From: Nocardioidaceae bacterium
GTDB lineage: Bacteria > Actinomycetota > Actinomycetes > Propionibacteriales > Nocardioidaceae
Assembly (NCBI GenBank): GCA_017744365.1
Contig: JAGIBL010000002.1
Coordinates: forward strand, 496,001 to 560,000
DNA length: 64,000 nt
Direction: 5' to 3'
The notes under the pieces: model-generated
Databases searched by the model: none
Seen by the model: the letters and a program-made list of their open reading frames with translations, nothing else
What the model was told of the DNA's origin: nothing
Position numbers and translations under genes: made by a program
Shown: positions 34,191 through 42,492 of the stretch, piece after piece
Layout of the letters: each line of letters opens with the position of its first letter
Numbering within the stretch: position 1 is the first letter of the stretch

Positions 34191-34690
34191 CACAGCCGCT
34201 TGAGCTGGGCGTGCGTGTGCGGCTGCAGGTCGTTGCCCATCGCGGCCATGTCGAAGGCGTAGAGCAGGTCGCCGTTGACGTAGCCGTAGAGCCGCTTGCC
34301 GCCGGCGTAGGCCTGGGCGGTGGCGGTGCGCGCGACCGCGTCGGTGACGATCTCGAAGCGCGGCTGGTCGGCGTGGATCTCGCCGACCCAGATCTCGGTG
34401 ATGCCGGTGTTGTGCGCCAGCACCACCTCGAGGGTGCCGTCCTCCTGCGGGCGCAGGAAGCCGGTCTCCTGGGCAGCCTCGCGCACGTGGTTGCCCTGCT
34501 CGTCGACGATCCAGGACCTGCTCATGTAGTGGATGAACGGCCGGCCGTCCTGCTGGAAGATCAGCTCCTGGCCGAACTGGAACGGCTCGATGCCCTCGTA
34601 CTCGCCGTGGCCGTTGCCGGCCCAGGTGCCGATCAGCCAGGCCAGCCGGGCGCAGTTCGGGTGGATGTTCTGCGGGATCTCGAAGGGCAC
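34190..34690 (-). CDS. Nitrobindin-like heme beta-barrel protein (FABP/DUF1794 family)
   Basis: A 166-residue lipocalin-like barrel. Actinobacterial nitrobindins bind ferric heme and isomerise peroxynitrite to nitrate. The family signature GTWAGNGHGEYEG is at 21-33, and the C-terminal HTHAQLKR supplies the expected heme-ligand His. The GTG start is preceded by GGAGGAGA, which lies inside the last codons of the upstream 38-residue gene. Its stop overlaps the Fur-family gene. Confidence 0.9.
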   Translation of the reverse strand: MPFEIPQNIHPNCARLAWLIGTWAGNGHGEYEGIEPFQFGQELIFQQDGRPFIHYMSRSWIVDEQGNHVREAAQETGFLRPQEDGTLEVVLAHNTGITEIWVGEIHADQPRFEIVTDAVARTATAQAYAGGKRLYGYVNGDLLYAFDMAAMGNDLQPHTHAQLKRL

Positions 34691-34692
34691 GG

Positions 34693-34809
34693 TTACTCGT
34701 CTCCTCCGCGCCGGTCGGCGAGCACCAGCAGCCGCCGGGTCGCGACCACCGCCCAGAGTCCGACCGTGAGCATGACCAGGGCCATCAGCACCGCGAGGAA
34801 GGCGTCCAC
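34693..34809 (-). CDS. 38-residue single-helix membrane protein
   Basis: A short gene: MDAFLAVLMALVMLTVGLWA opens with one membrane helix (about 2-24) and the tail is polar (ATRRLLVLADRRGGDE). It ends TAA two bases before the nitrobindin GTG, and nitrobindin's ribosome site lies within its last codons, so the pair are coupled. The start GTG is preceded by TAAACT with a 7-nt gap (leaderless). Coding is supported by its position, operon fit and sensible protein, not by a known family. Confidence 0.65.
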   Translation of the reverse strand: MDAFLAVLMALVMLTVGLWAVVATRRLLVLADRRGGDE

Positions 34810-34816
34810 GGGAGCC

Positions 34817-34826
34817 AGTTTAGGGT
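34817..34826. promoter_or_regulatory. Bidirectional -10 between the small membrane gene and dsrE
   Basis: AGTTTAGGGT reads TAAACT on the minus strand and TAGGGT on the plus strand, sharing TA. Gaps to the two start codons are 7 nt (GTG 34809) and 6 nt (ATG 34833), so both transcripts would be leaderless. Confidence 0.55.
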
Positions 34827-34832
34827 GCTTGC

Positions 34833-35192
34833 ATGCGCAGTCTGGTCATCAAGTGCACGGCGGGTGCCGAGGACGCCGAGCGGGCGAACCAGGCCTTCAC
34901 GGTGGCCGCGGCCGCGATCGCCGCCGGGGCGTCGGTGACGCTGTGGCTCACCGGCGAGGCGACCTGGTTCGCGGTGCCCGGGCGGGCCGAGGAGTTCTCC
35001 CTCCCGCAGGCCGCGCCGCTGGCCGAGACGCGTGACCTCGTGCTCGAGCAGGGCACGCTGATCGTCTGCACCCAGTGCGCCGCGCGGCGTGAGCTGACCG
35101 AGGCCGACCTGGTGCCGGGCGCGCGGATCGCCGGCGCGGCCTCGTTCGCGGAGTCGGTGCTGGCCGAGGGCGTGCAAGCTCTCGTCTACTGA
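34833..35192 (+). CDS. DsrE/DsrF-like family protein
   Basis: A 119-residue small alpha/beta protein of the DsrE fold, used in sulfur-relay and thiol chemistry. A CTQC pair (Cys79, Cys82) sits at the usual active-site loop. The ATG follows TAGGGT by 6 nt. Divergent from the nitrobindin/Fur operon with only 23 bp between starts, which suggests shared redox control. The physiological partner is unknown. Confidence 0.85.
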   Translation: MRSLVIKCTAGAEDAERANQAFTVAAAAIAAGASVTLWLTGEATWFAVPGRAEEFSLPQAAPLAETRDLVLEQGTLIVCTQCAARRELTEADLVPGARIAGAASFAESVLAEGVQALVY

Positions 35193-35198
35193 CCGCCG

Positions 35199-36083
35199 CT
35201 AGCGGGCCTGGTACGGGTAGGCCCGGACGACCGTGCCGTCCAGCCGCGTGGCCAGGTAGCCGGACTCGTTGAACTCGTTGCCCACGTGGATGTCCACCGA
35301 CGGCACCGTCGTGGCGGCGCCGATGTGCTGGACGATCACGTAGGTCTGCGTCGGCTCCTCCACCCGCAACGTACGGCGAGCACGCGCGATGTTCTTCACC
35401 AGCGCGGCCACGTCCAGCCGGCGCAGGTCCACGGTGCGTGACCCGGGGAAGTTCGCGCTGATGTCGCCGAACTGCTGCCAGCCCTCCTCCGGGCGGAAGA
35501 GCACCTGGGCGTGGCGGTTCTTGTGGAGCTGCGGCACCTGCGCGACCGCGTAGTCGTCGTACAGGACGAGGTTGACGACCAGGCTGGTGTCGAAGGTCCG
35601 CTGGTATCCGGCCAGGAACCCGCGGATGCCCGGACCGTCCAGCCCGTACGACGACGCCGGGCCACTGTCCGTGGGTTCGCCGCTGGGCTCCGGCGTCTCC
35701 GCCGAGGCGATCGGCTCGGGCGCGAACAGCGTGGACCCGCTGTCGCCGCCGCGGATCGCGACCGTCCCGACCACGGCAGCGGTGACGATCATGAGCACCC
35801 CGATCGCAATCCCGACCAGCAGCCCGGGGCGGAACGGCCCGCGCCGCGGCTGCGGGCCCACGGAGACCGGCCCGGGCTGCAGAACGGGCGGCGGCACCGC
35901 CGAGCCGGGCGAGAGCGTCCCTTCGAGCACGTCGAGGTCGCGCGCGATCAGGTCGAGCTCGACCTCGCTGCGCGCGGAGGCGACGTTGCGCAGCCGGATG
36001 TCCCGGTCCGCCTCGCTGATCCGCCCCTGCTCGGCGGCGCGCCGGATCCGGGCGCTGAGCGCGGTGCGGTCGTGGTCGGTCAC
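35199..36083 (-). CDS. DUF1707 membrane-anchored protein
   Basis: A 294-residue protein with an N-terminal DUF1707 (about 1-55: short helical SHOCT-like domain with LSARIRRAAEQGRISEADRD), a Pro-rich stretch, one membrane helix (about 88-110) and an extracellular mixed alpha/beta domain to the C-terminus. Function unknown. GTG 36083 has TACCCT 6 nt upstream (leaderless). Confidence 0.82.
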   Translation of the reverse strand: MTDHDRTALSARIRRAAEQGRISEADRDIRLRNVASARSEVELDLIARDLDVLEGTLSPGSAVPPPVLQPGPVSVGPQPRRGPFRPGLLVGIAIGVLMIVTAAVVGTVAIRGGDSGSTLFAPEPIASAETPEPSGEPTDSGPASSYGLDGPGIRGFLAGYQRTFDTSLVVNLVLYDDYAVAQVPQLHKNRHAQVLFRPEEGWQQFGDISANFPGSRTVDLRRLDVAALVKNIARARRTLRVEEPTQTYVIVQHIGAATTVPSVDIHVGNEFNESGYLATRLDGTVVRAYPYQAR

Positions 36084-36089
36084 ACGACG

Positions 36090-36095
36090 AGGGTA
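36090..36095 (-). promoter_or_regulatory. Candidate -10 for leaderless DUF1707 gene
   Basis: TACCCT on the minus strand, 6 nt before GTG 36083. Confidence 0.4.
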
Positions 36096-36099
36096 GGGA

Positions 36100-36114
36100 G
36101 AGACGCGGCGTCTC
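36100..36114. terminator. Short hairpin after the BKACE gene
   Basis: GAGACG-CGG-CGTCTC: a 6-bp stem with a 3-nt loop, 9 bp beyond the BKACE stop. Possible weak terminator. Confidence 0.35.
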
Positions 36115-36123
36115 GTGAGGTGT

Positions 36124-36948
36124 TCAGGCAGCCAGGCCCAGCAGCGCGCGGGCCTCGGCGCCGGTCATCGGGGTGCGCTGGGCCAGGCGGCCCAGCTCGA
36201 CCGCACGGGAGACCAGCTGGTCGTTGTGCTCGACCGGGACGCCCCTGGCCAGGGTGAGCACGTCCTCCATGCCGACGCGCAGGTGACCGCCCTTGCTCAG
36301 CGAGGCGAGCGCCACCGACAGGGTCGAGCGCCCGATCCCGGTGGCCGACCAGCTGGTGGTCCGGGCCGGCAGCGCGGCGACCGCGGCGACCAGGGCGTCG
36401 GCGGTGCCGGGCATCCCGCCGGGCACGCCCATGACCAGGTCCACGTGCACCTTCCCGCCGTACGGGAGGCCGAACCTGTCCAGCAGCCGGTGCAGCGCGT
36501 GCACCTGACCGAGGTCGAACAGCTCGAACTCGGGCACCACCTGGCGCTCCTGGCTGAGCTGGTAGAGGTCCTGCACGAACGGCCACGGGTTGAGGAACAC
36601 GTCGTCGCCGAAGTTGGTGGTGCCCATCGTGAGGCTGCACGAGTCCGGCCGCGCGTCGAGCACCTTGAGCCGGTCGTCCAGCGGGTCGTGCACCGAGCCG
36701 CCGGTGGAGAGCTGCACGACCAGGCCGGTGCCCTCGCGCAGCGCGTCGACGGTGTCGGTGAGCCGGCCCAGGTCGAGCGTCGGCCTGTGCTCGTCGTCGC
36801 GGATGTGCACGTGGATCATCCCGGCGCCGGCGGCCTCGCAGCGCTGCGCGGTCTCGACGAGCTCGGCCAGGGTGGTCGGCAGCTGCGGGCAGTCGGCCTT
36901 GGTGGTCTCGGCCCCCGTCGGCGCCACCGTGATCAGAAGGTCTCCCAT
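36124..36948 (-). CDS. Beta-keto acid cleavage enzyme (BKACE, DUF849)
   Basis: A 274-residue TIM-barrel zinc enzyme. The family condenses or cleaves beta-keto acids with acetyl-CoA (3-keto-5-aminohexanoate in the lysine fermentation member). The zinc motif IHVHIRD (His46, His48) and the TGAETTK and EFELFD acidic residues are present. The substrate differs widely in this family and cannot be assigned. ATG 36948 lies 7 nt after TAGGTT, leaderless and divergent from dtd. Confidence 0.88.
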   Translation of the reverse strand: MGDLLITVAPTGAETTKADCPQLPTTLAELVETAQRCEAAGAGMIHVHIRDDEHRPTLDLGRLTDTVDALREGTGLVVQLSTGGSVHDPLDDRLKVLDARPDSCSLTMGTTNFGDDVFLNPWPFVQDLYQLSQERQVVPEFELFDLGQVHALHRLLDRFGLPYGGKVHVDLVMGVPGGMPGTADALVAAVAALPARTTSWSATGIGRSTLSVALASLSKGGHLRVGMEDVLTLARGVPVEHNDQLVSRAVELGRLAQRTPMTGAEARALLGLAA

Positions 36949-36955
36949 GGGAGGC

Positions 36956-36965
36956 AACCTATCTT
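36956..36965. promoter_or_regulatory. Bidirectional -10 between the BKACE gene and dtd
   Basis: AACCTATCTT reads TAGGTT on the minus strand and TATCTT on the plus strand, sharing TA. Both gaps to the start codons (ATG 36948, GTG 36973) are 7 nt, so two leaderless transcripts leave one 10-bp element. Confidence 0.6.
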
Positions 36966-36972
36966 TGCTCCC

Positions 36973-37398
36973 GTGCGAGCTGTGCTGCAGAGGGTGTCCC
37001 GGGCCTCGGTGACCGTCGAGGGCGAGGTGGTCGGGGCCATCGACGAGCCCGGGCTGCTGGTGCTGCTCGGCGTCACCCACGACGACGGCCCCGAGCAGGT
37101 GGCCTGGATGGCCCGCAAGATCCGCGACGTGCGGCTGCTGCGCGAGGAGCGGTCGGTGGCCGACGCCGGAGCGCCGGTGCTCGTGGTCAGCCAGTTCACC
37201 CTGTACGGCGACGCCCGCAAGGGCCGCCGCCCGACGTGGTCCGCGGCCGCCCCGGGCGAGGTCTCCGAGCCGCTCTACGAGGCCGTCTGCGCGGCTCTCG
37301 AGGAAGCCGGCACCCGGGTCGAGCGGGGCGTGTTCGGCGCGGACATGGCCGTCGAGCTGGTCAACGACGGGCCGGTCACGCTGCTGCTCGAGAGCTGA
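36973..37398 (+). CDS. dtd: D-aminoacyl-tRNA deacylase
   Basis: A 141-residue homodimeric proofreading enzyme that removes D-amino acids from tRNA. The catalytic [15 protein letters not shown] block and the C-terminal [11 protein letters not shown] are present, as is the N-terminal [16 protein letters not shown] 36973 follows TATCTT by 7 nt. Length is normal. Confidence 0.95.
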   Translation: MRAVLQRVSRASVTVEGEVVGAIDEPGLLVLLGVTHDDGPEQVAWMARKIRDVRLLREERSVADAGAPVLVVSQFTLYGDARKGRRPTWSAAAPGEVSEPLYEAVCAALEEAGTRVERGVFGADMAVELVNDGPVTLLLES

Positions 37399-37486
37399 TT
37401 TGCCCCGAGACGTCACCTTTGCCGGGCAGGATCGTTCAGAACTCCGCGAGCGTGTTCAACCGCCTTCGCGGACAGACGTCCACCGT

Positions 37487-37492
37487 TACACT
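37487..37492 (+). promoter_or_regulatory. Candidate -10 of the exopolysaccharide operon
   Basis: TACACT, 44 bp upstream of the Wzz/BY-kinase GTG; no convincing -35 hexamer. Confidence 0.3.
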
Positions 37493-37536
37493 CCGGGGTG
37501 GTCGTGTGATGTCGGGATCGAGCCAGAAAGTACGGC

Positions 37537-38910
37537 GTGGAATTCAGGGAACTGCTGCGCATGGCGCAGCGTCGTTGGCTCACCATCGTGGTCTTCTTCC
37601 TCCTGGGGCTGCTGGGCGCGGGTGCGATCACGTACCTGATGACGCCCCAGTACCAGAGCGAGGCGAAGGTCTACGTCTCCACCGAGGTCACCGGCACCGA
37701 CACCAGCCTGGCGGCGACCGCGAACTTCATCGCCATCCAGCGGGTCCAGTCCTACGCCGAGCTGGCCCGGGGCCGCGAGCTGATGCAGCGGGTCATCGCC
37801 CGGCTCAAGCTGGACATGACCCCGGGTGACCTGGCCGCCAAGATCAGCTCCTCGGTGGTCGCGCAGACCACCATCGTCGACATCAAGGTCACCGACGAGA
37901 GCGCGGCCGAAGCCCAGCGCATCGCGAAGGCCGAGTCCGAGGCGCTCACCGAGTACCTCACCGAGGTGGAGACCCCGTTCGGCGCGTCCAAGTCGCCGAT
38001 CAAGGCCACGATCTCGTCGCCGGCGTCGTACGACGGAAGCCAGGTGAGCCCGAAGCCGGTGCTGAACCTGGTGATCGGCGCGGTGATCGGCCTGGTGGTC
38101 GGTGTCGCGATGGCCCTGGTCCGCGACCTGCTCGACACCACCGTCTCCTCGTCCGACGACGTGGAGAAGACGCTGGACACCCCGGTGCTGGCGAACATCC
38201 AGTACGACAGCGACGTGCCCAAGCACCCGCTGCTCACCGAGGCGGCCAGCCACTCCACCCGCGTCGAGGCGTTCCGGCTGCTGCGGACCAACCTGCAGTT
38301 CCTGGACATCGACACGCGGCCGCGCTCGCTGGTCATCACCAGCGCGGTGCCGAGCGAGGGCAAGACCTCGACCGCGACCAACCTGGCCATCGCGCTGGCC
38401 CAGACCGGCCTGCGGGTGCTGCTGGTCGACGGCGACCTGCGCCGGCCCAAGCTGGCCAGCGTGCTCGGCCTGGAGCGCTCGGTCGGCCTGACCACGGTGC
38501 TCGTCGGCCGCAGCGAGCTGCAGGACAGCATCCAGAAGCACACCGACTCGGGCATCTTCTTCCTGGCCAGCGGCCCGATCCCGCCGAACCCGACCGAAGT
38601 GCTCCAGTCACGTGCTGCTCAGGAGCTGTTCGACCGCGTGTCACAGATGTTCGACATGGTCATCATCGACGGACCGCCACTGCTGCCGGTCTCGGACGCC
38701 GCGATCATGGCCCGCGACGTCGACGGAGCGATCCTGGTGGTCCGCCACGGCAAGACCACCAAGGAGCAGCTGCGCCAGGCCAGCGTCCGCCTCGCCCAGG
38801 TGGACGCCAGCCTGCTGGGCGTCACGGTGAACATGACCCCGAAGCGCGGCGGCAAGAGCTACGGGTACGGCTACGGCTACGGCTACGGGCCCGAGAAGCC
38901 CAAGGCCTGA
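37537..38910 (+). CDS. Polysaccharide co-polymerase fused to BY-type tyrosine autokinase
   Basis: A 457-residue Wzz-Wzc-like regulator of glycan chain length. TM1 (about 15-34) and TM2 (about 174-194) flank an extracellular Wzz region; the cytosolic kinase has Walker A SAVPSEGKTS (269-278), Walker A' LLVDGDLRRP and Walker B VIIDGPPLL. The C-terminus holds five Tyr-Gly units, the expected autophosphorylation cluster. GTG 37537 fits the Wzz start (MEFRELLRMAQRRW). First gene of the operon with ugd, a polymerase and an FkbM methyltransferase. Confidence 0.92.
   Translation: MEFRELLRMAQRRWLTIVVFFLLGLLGAGAITYLMTPQYQSEAKVYVSTEVTGTDTSLAATANFIAIQRVQSYAELARGRELMQRVIARLKLDMTPGDLAAKISSSVVAQTTIVDIKVTDESAAEAQRIAKAESEALTEYLTEVETPFGASKSPIKATISSPASYDGSQVSPKPVLNLVIGAVIGLVVGVAMALVRDLLDTTVSSSDDVEKTLDTPVLANIQYDSDVPKHPLLTEAASHSTRVEAFRLLRTNLQFLDIDTRPRSLVITSAVPSEGKTSTATNLAIALAQTGLRVLLVDGDLRRPKLASVLGLERSVGLTTVLVGRSELQDSIQKHTDSGIFFLASGPIPPNPTEVLQSRAAQELFDRVSQMFDMVIIDGPPLLPVSDAAIMARDVDGAILVVRHGKTTKEQLRQASVRLAQVDASLLGVTVNMTPKRGGKSYGYGYGYGYGPEKPKA
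38860..38889 (+). repeat. Five tandem TACGG(C/G) units in the kinase tail
   Basis: Five 6-bp units encode (Tyr-Gly)5. The uniform codons suggest recent expansion by slippage; unit number sets the number of phospho-acceptor tyrosines. Confidence 0.85.
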
Positions 38911-38946
38911 CGGGACCGGAACCTGCCGGTCCGTGGAGGAACCGAC

Positions 38947-40266
38947 ATGAAGCTGTCCGTCATCGGATGTGGCTACCTCGGCGCGGTGCACGCCGCCGCG
39001 ATGGCCCGGCTGGGCCACACCGTCGTGGGCGTCGAGAACGACGAGCGCCGCTACGAGGCGCTCTCGAAGGGCGAGGTGCCCTTCTACGAGCCCGGGCTCC
39101 CAGAGATGATCACCGCGGAGATCGAGGCCGGCCGGCTCACCTTCACCCGTGACATCGCCGACGCCACCGACGCCGAGGTCCACTTCGTCTGCGTGGGCAC
39201 CCCGCAGACCCCGGGGCGGCACGCGGCCGACATGACCTACGTCAACGGCGCGATCGACGGGCTGCTGCCGGTGCTGCGGCCCGGGGCGGTCGTGGTCGGC
39301 AAGTCCACCGTGCCGGTGGGTACGGCTGCCGGCATCGCCGAGCGGCTCGACGAGCACGGCACCGACGTCTCGCTGGTCTGGAACCCGGAGTTCCTGCGCG
39401 AGGGCTTCGCGGTCCAGGACACCCTGGAGCCGGACCGGATCGTGATGGGTGTCGGGCCCGGCGAGCGCGGCCAGCAGGCGGGCAAGGTCCTCCAGGAGGT
39501 CTACGCCGACATCCTGGACACCGGCACCCCGCTGGTCGTCACCGACTTCCCCACCGCCGAGCTGGTCAAGACGGCCGCGAACGCCTTCCTGGCCACGAAG
39601 ATCTCCTTCATCAACGCGATGGCCGAGCTCTGCGAGACCACCGGCGGTGACGTCACCAAGCTCTCCGAGGCGCTCGGCCACGACGCCCGGATCGGCCGCC
39701 GGTTCCTCAACTCCGGCATCGGCTTCGGCGGCGGCTGCCTGCCCAAGGACATCCGCGCGTTCATGGCCCGGGCCGGCGAGCTCGGCGCCGACCAGGCGCT
39801 GACCTTCCTGCGCGAGGTGGACGCGATCAACCTGCGCCGCCGCGACGCCGCGGTCGGCGTGGTGATGGCCTGGCTGGGCGGGCGGGTGGTCGGGAAGCGG
39901 ATCGCCGTGCTCGGCGCGGCCTTCAAGCCCGACAGCGACGACATCCGGGACTCCCCGGCGCTCTCCATCGCCGAGGCGCTGCACGTGCGTGGTGCCGACG
40001 TCGTGCTGCACGATCCCAAGGCGCTCGCGAACGCACGCCGGAAGAGCCCGCAGCTGGGCTACGCGGACACCGTCGAGCAGGCCGCCCACGGCGCCGACGC
40101 GGTGCTGGTGCTCACCGAGTGGCAGCAGTTCCGCGACCTCGACCCGGCCGTGCTCGGCGAGATCGTGGCCGGCAAGCGGGTCTTCGACGGACGGCACGCG
40201 CTGGACCCGGACCGGTGGCGCGCCGCCGGCTGGGAGTACAAGACCCTCGGACGGCCGCATGCCTGA
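38947..40266 (+). CDS. ugd: UDP-glucose 6-dehydrogenase
   Basis: A 439-residue NAD-dependent dehydrogenase making UDP-glucuronate (or a related nucleotide sugar acid). NAD motif IGCGYLG (6-12), ERRYEALSKGEVPFYEPGL, and catalytic Cys264 in GFGGGCLPKD. GGAGG lies 7 nt before the ATG. It supplies acidic sugars to the surrounding glycan pathway. A GDP-mannose dehydrogenase role is less likely but not excluded. Confidence 0.92.
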   Translation: MKLSVIGCGYLGAVHAAAMARLGHTVVGVENDERRYEALSKGEVPFYEPGLPEMITAEIEAGRLTFTRDIADATDAEVHFVCVGTPQTPGRHAADMTYVNGAIDGLLPVLRPGAVVVGKSTVPVGTAAGIAERLDEHGTDVSLVWNPEFLREGFAVQDTLEPDRIVMGVGPGERGQQAGKVLQEVYADILDTGTPLVVTDFPTAELVKTAANAFLATKISFINAMAELCETTGGDVTKLSEALGHDARIGRRFLNSGIGFGGGCLPKDIRAFMARAGELGADQALTFLREVDAINLRRRDAAVGVVMAWLGGRVVGKRIAVLGAAFKPDSDDIRDSPALSIAEALHVRGADVVLHDPKALANARRKSPQLGYADTVEQAAHGADAVLVLTEWQQFRDLDPAVLGEIVAGKRVFDGRHALDPDRWRAAGWEYKTLGRPHA

Positions 40267-40290
40267 CGTCGTGCCCGCAGGACGGGCCTC

Positions 40291-41604
40291 ATGAAGACCG
40301 CGGCTGCCAACGCAGCCGGCGTGTTCGCCCTGCTGGTCCTGGTCGTCCTCGGCAGCCAGGGCCAGCTGATCCTGACCGGGGTCGCCATCGGGCTCGCGGT
40401 CGGCGTGACGCTGCTGATCTACCTGGGCCCGGACCGGCTGGGCATCCTGGCCCTGCTGGTCGCGGTCTTCCTCTCCCCGATCAACGGGCTCAAGGTCGGC
40501 AGCGGCAACGTCACCTTCGCGGACTTCGCGTACGTCGCCGGCATCGGCCTGCTGCTGCCACGGATGCTGCAGTCGACCTCGAAGATGCCGCGGCTCTACA
40601 CGATCGGCGTCTGGATCCTGGTGCTCGACGCCCTCGTGGTCAGCCTGCTGAGCCCGATCGCGCTGGTCAGCCTGCTCGGCTTCGTCCGGGTCTTCTACGC
40701 GATCGTCATCATCCCGGTGGTGATGCACCGGCTGCGGATGGGCTTCCACCTGCTCAACGCGTTCGCCTGGGCCTTCGTGCTCGGCCAGATCGTGAGCATG
40801 GCCAAGGGCACGATCTCCTACGGCATCCACAGCTCGGTGGCCGGCGGCCGCGGCGTCGGCTGGACCACGCACCCGAACTTCTACGGCCTGGGCGGCCAGC
40901 TCGCCTTCGCGCTGCTGGTCTTCCTCTTCTACCGGACCCCGCGGCAGTACCGCTGGATCGTCGTCGGCGCCGCCGTGCTCTGCGCCCTGTCGGTCTACCA
41001 GTCCGGCAGCCGTGCCAGCCTGCTGTGCATCACGCTGACGGTGCTGCTCTGGCCGGTGGTCGAGCGCACCGCGATCAGCGTCTACGTGCTCACCTCGTTC
41101 GCGCTGGTCGCCGCGGTGGTGCTCAACTACCTGATCTCCACCGCCCCCGAGGGATCGTCGCTGGCGCGGCTCAAGGGCGGCGGCACCTCACAGGGCTCCA
41201 ACCAGGCGCGCGAGCTGCTGCTCAGCCAGGGCTGGGAGAAGTTCTGGGCCAGTCCGATCAAGGGCAACGGCTGGTCGGACATCCTCGCCTACCACAACGC
41301 CTACCTCGAGGTCGCGGTCGCCGGCGGCGTCTTCGCCGTGGTCGGGTTCGTCTTCGTGATCGCCGCGCACATCAAGCCGCTCTTCGACGAGCCGGTACCG
41401 AACCGGCTGGCCTTCGTCGCCCTCTCGTACGCCGCCTTCGCCGCCATCGGCCCGACGGTCTACGACCGGGTGCTGTGGGGCGCGCTCGGCCTGGTCTTCG
41501 CCCTGCACCGTACGCCGGACGACCCGGTGCCCGAGGACGAGCTCCGCGCCCGTCCCGAGAAGAAGCCCCTGCCCGCCCTGCGATCCCCTGGGAGGATCCG
41601 ATGA
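40291..41604 (+). CDS. O-antigen ligase/polymerase-like membrane protein (Wzy/WaaL family)
   Basis: A 437-residue polytopic protein with ten or more helices and a large loop around 300-350 (SQGWEKFWASPIKGNGWSD), the position of the catalytic loop in Wzy/WaaL proteins. QSGSRASLLCITL is the family-like arginine-containing helix. It probably polymerises lipid-linked repeats whose length is set by the kinase at 37537. The stop overlaps the FkbM start (ATGA). Confidence 0.85.
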   Translation: MKTAAANAAGVFALLVLVVLGSQGQLILTGVAIGLAVGVTLLIYLGPDRLGILALLVAVFLSPINGLKVGSGNVTFADFAYVAGIGLLLPRMLQSTSKMPRLYTIGVWILVLDALVVSLLSPIALVSLLGFVRVFYAIVIIPVVMHRLRMGFHLLNAFAWAFVLGQIVSMAKGTISYGIHSSVAGGRGVGWTTHPNFYGLGGQLAFALLVFLFYRTPRQYRWIVVGAAVLCALSVYQSGSRASLLCITLTVLLWPVVERTAISVYVLTSFALVAAVVLNYLISTAPEGSSLARLKGGGTSQGSNQARELLLSQGWEKFWASPIKGNGWSDILAYHNAYLEVAVAGGVFAVVGFVFVIAAHIKPLFDEPVPNRLAFVALSYAAFAAIGPTVYDRVLWGALGLVFALHRTPDDPVPEDELRARPEKKPLPALRSPGRIR

Positions 41605-42377
41605 GCCGCGCCCCCGGCATCGCCCGCCGCCGCCTGCTGCAGACCGTGACCGCCTTCGAGAACGGCCCGCAGCTGCTCTGGAACCTGGCCCGGCGCTCCG
41701 ACGAGCTCGAGTTCGTCACGAAGACCGGCCTGCGGATCGTCTGCCCGAACGTGGCGGGTGCCCGGGTGCCGCTCTACGAGCTGTTCGCCGAGGACACCTA
41801 CCAGATGGCGCAGCTGCTCGACGGGCTGCCCGAGGACCTGGTGGTGCTCGACATCGGCGGCCAGATCGGGTGCTTCTCGACCTCGCTGGCCAGCACCGCC
41901 CCGAAGGCGACCGTGCACGCCTACGAGGCCTCGCCCTCGACGGTGGAGTACCTGCAGCGCAACGTCACCGCCAACGGGCTCGACGGCCGCATCCACGTGC
42001 ACGGCCAGGCCGTCTCCGACCACCGCGGCACGCTGTCCTTCGCCGCGAACGTGGCCGGCAGCGGGCTCAACGGGATGACCAGCCCGCAGGAGCAGAACCT
42101 GGTCGAGGTCCCCTGCGTCACCTTCGCGGACGCGGTCGCGGCGGCCGGCGGCACCGTGCACCTGGTGAAGATGGACGTCGAGGGCGCGGAGTACCCGATC
42201 GTGCTGTCGAGCAAGCCCGAGGACTGGGCCAGCGTGCAGCGGGTCACCATGGAGTTCCACGGCGTCCCGGACCGGCACTGGCACGAGCTGCGGGACTTCT
42301 TCGCGACCGCCGGCCTCACCGTGACCCGGTCGGACTTCGGCGGCCCCGGCTACGGGATGCTCTGGCTACAGCGTTGA
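41601..42377 (+). CDS. FkbM-family SAM-dependent methyltransferase
   Basis: A 258-residue methyltransferase. Motif I LDIGGQIGCFS, the acidic loop HAYEASPSTVEYLQRNV and the FkbM-typical VKMDVEGAEY are present. It likely O-methylates a sugar in the glycan. GGAGG lies 5 nt before the ATG, inside the polymerase gene. Followed by a long inverted repeat. Confidence 0.88.
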   Translation: MSRAPGIARRRLLQTVTAFENGPQLLWNLARRSDELEFVTKTGLRIVCPNVAGARVPLYELFAEDTYQMAQLLDGLPEDLVVLDIGGQIGCFSTSLASTAPKATVHAYEASPSTVEYLQRNVTANGLDGRIHVHGQAVSDHRGTLSFAANVAGSGLNGMTSPQEQNLVEVPCVTFADAVAAAGGTVHLVKMDVEGAEYPIVLSSKPEDWASVQRVTMEFHGVPDRHWHELRDFFATAGLTVTRSDFGGPGYGMLWLQR

Positions 42378-42400
42378 ATTGCCCTCGCTCCGCTCGGGCT

Positions 42401-42491
42401 GTTCGGCGCCCCCGGAGAAGCCGTCTTCCCTCCTCGCCCGCTCGCTGCGCTCGCGGTCGCTCGTCAGTCCAGACGGCTTCGGGCGCCGAAC
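42401..42491. terminator. Long interrupted inverted repeat between convergent genes
   Basis: Left arm GTTCGGCGCCC (42401-42411) plus GAAGCCGTCT (42417-42426), with a 5-nt bulge; right arm AGACGGCTTC plus GGGCGCCGAAC (42471-42491). A 21-bp stem encloses a 44-nt loop rich in CTCGC. It lies between the FkbM gene and the convergent NADase-type gene and may terminate both. Confidence 0.7.
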
Positions 42492-42492
42492 G

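Noticed and set aside
32007-34262. 751-residue plus-strand open frame opposite the PKD protein gene
   Set aside because: Arg/Val/Gly-rich shadow; the minus strand has a signal peptide and recognisable domains.
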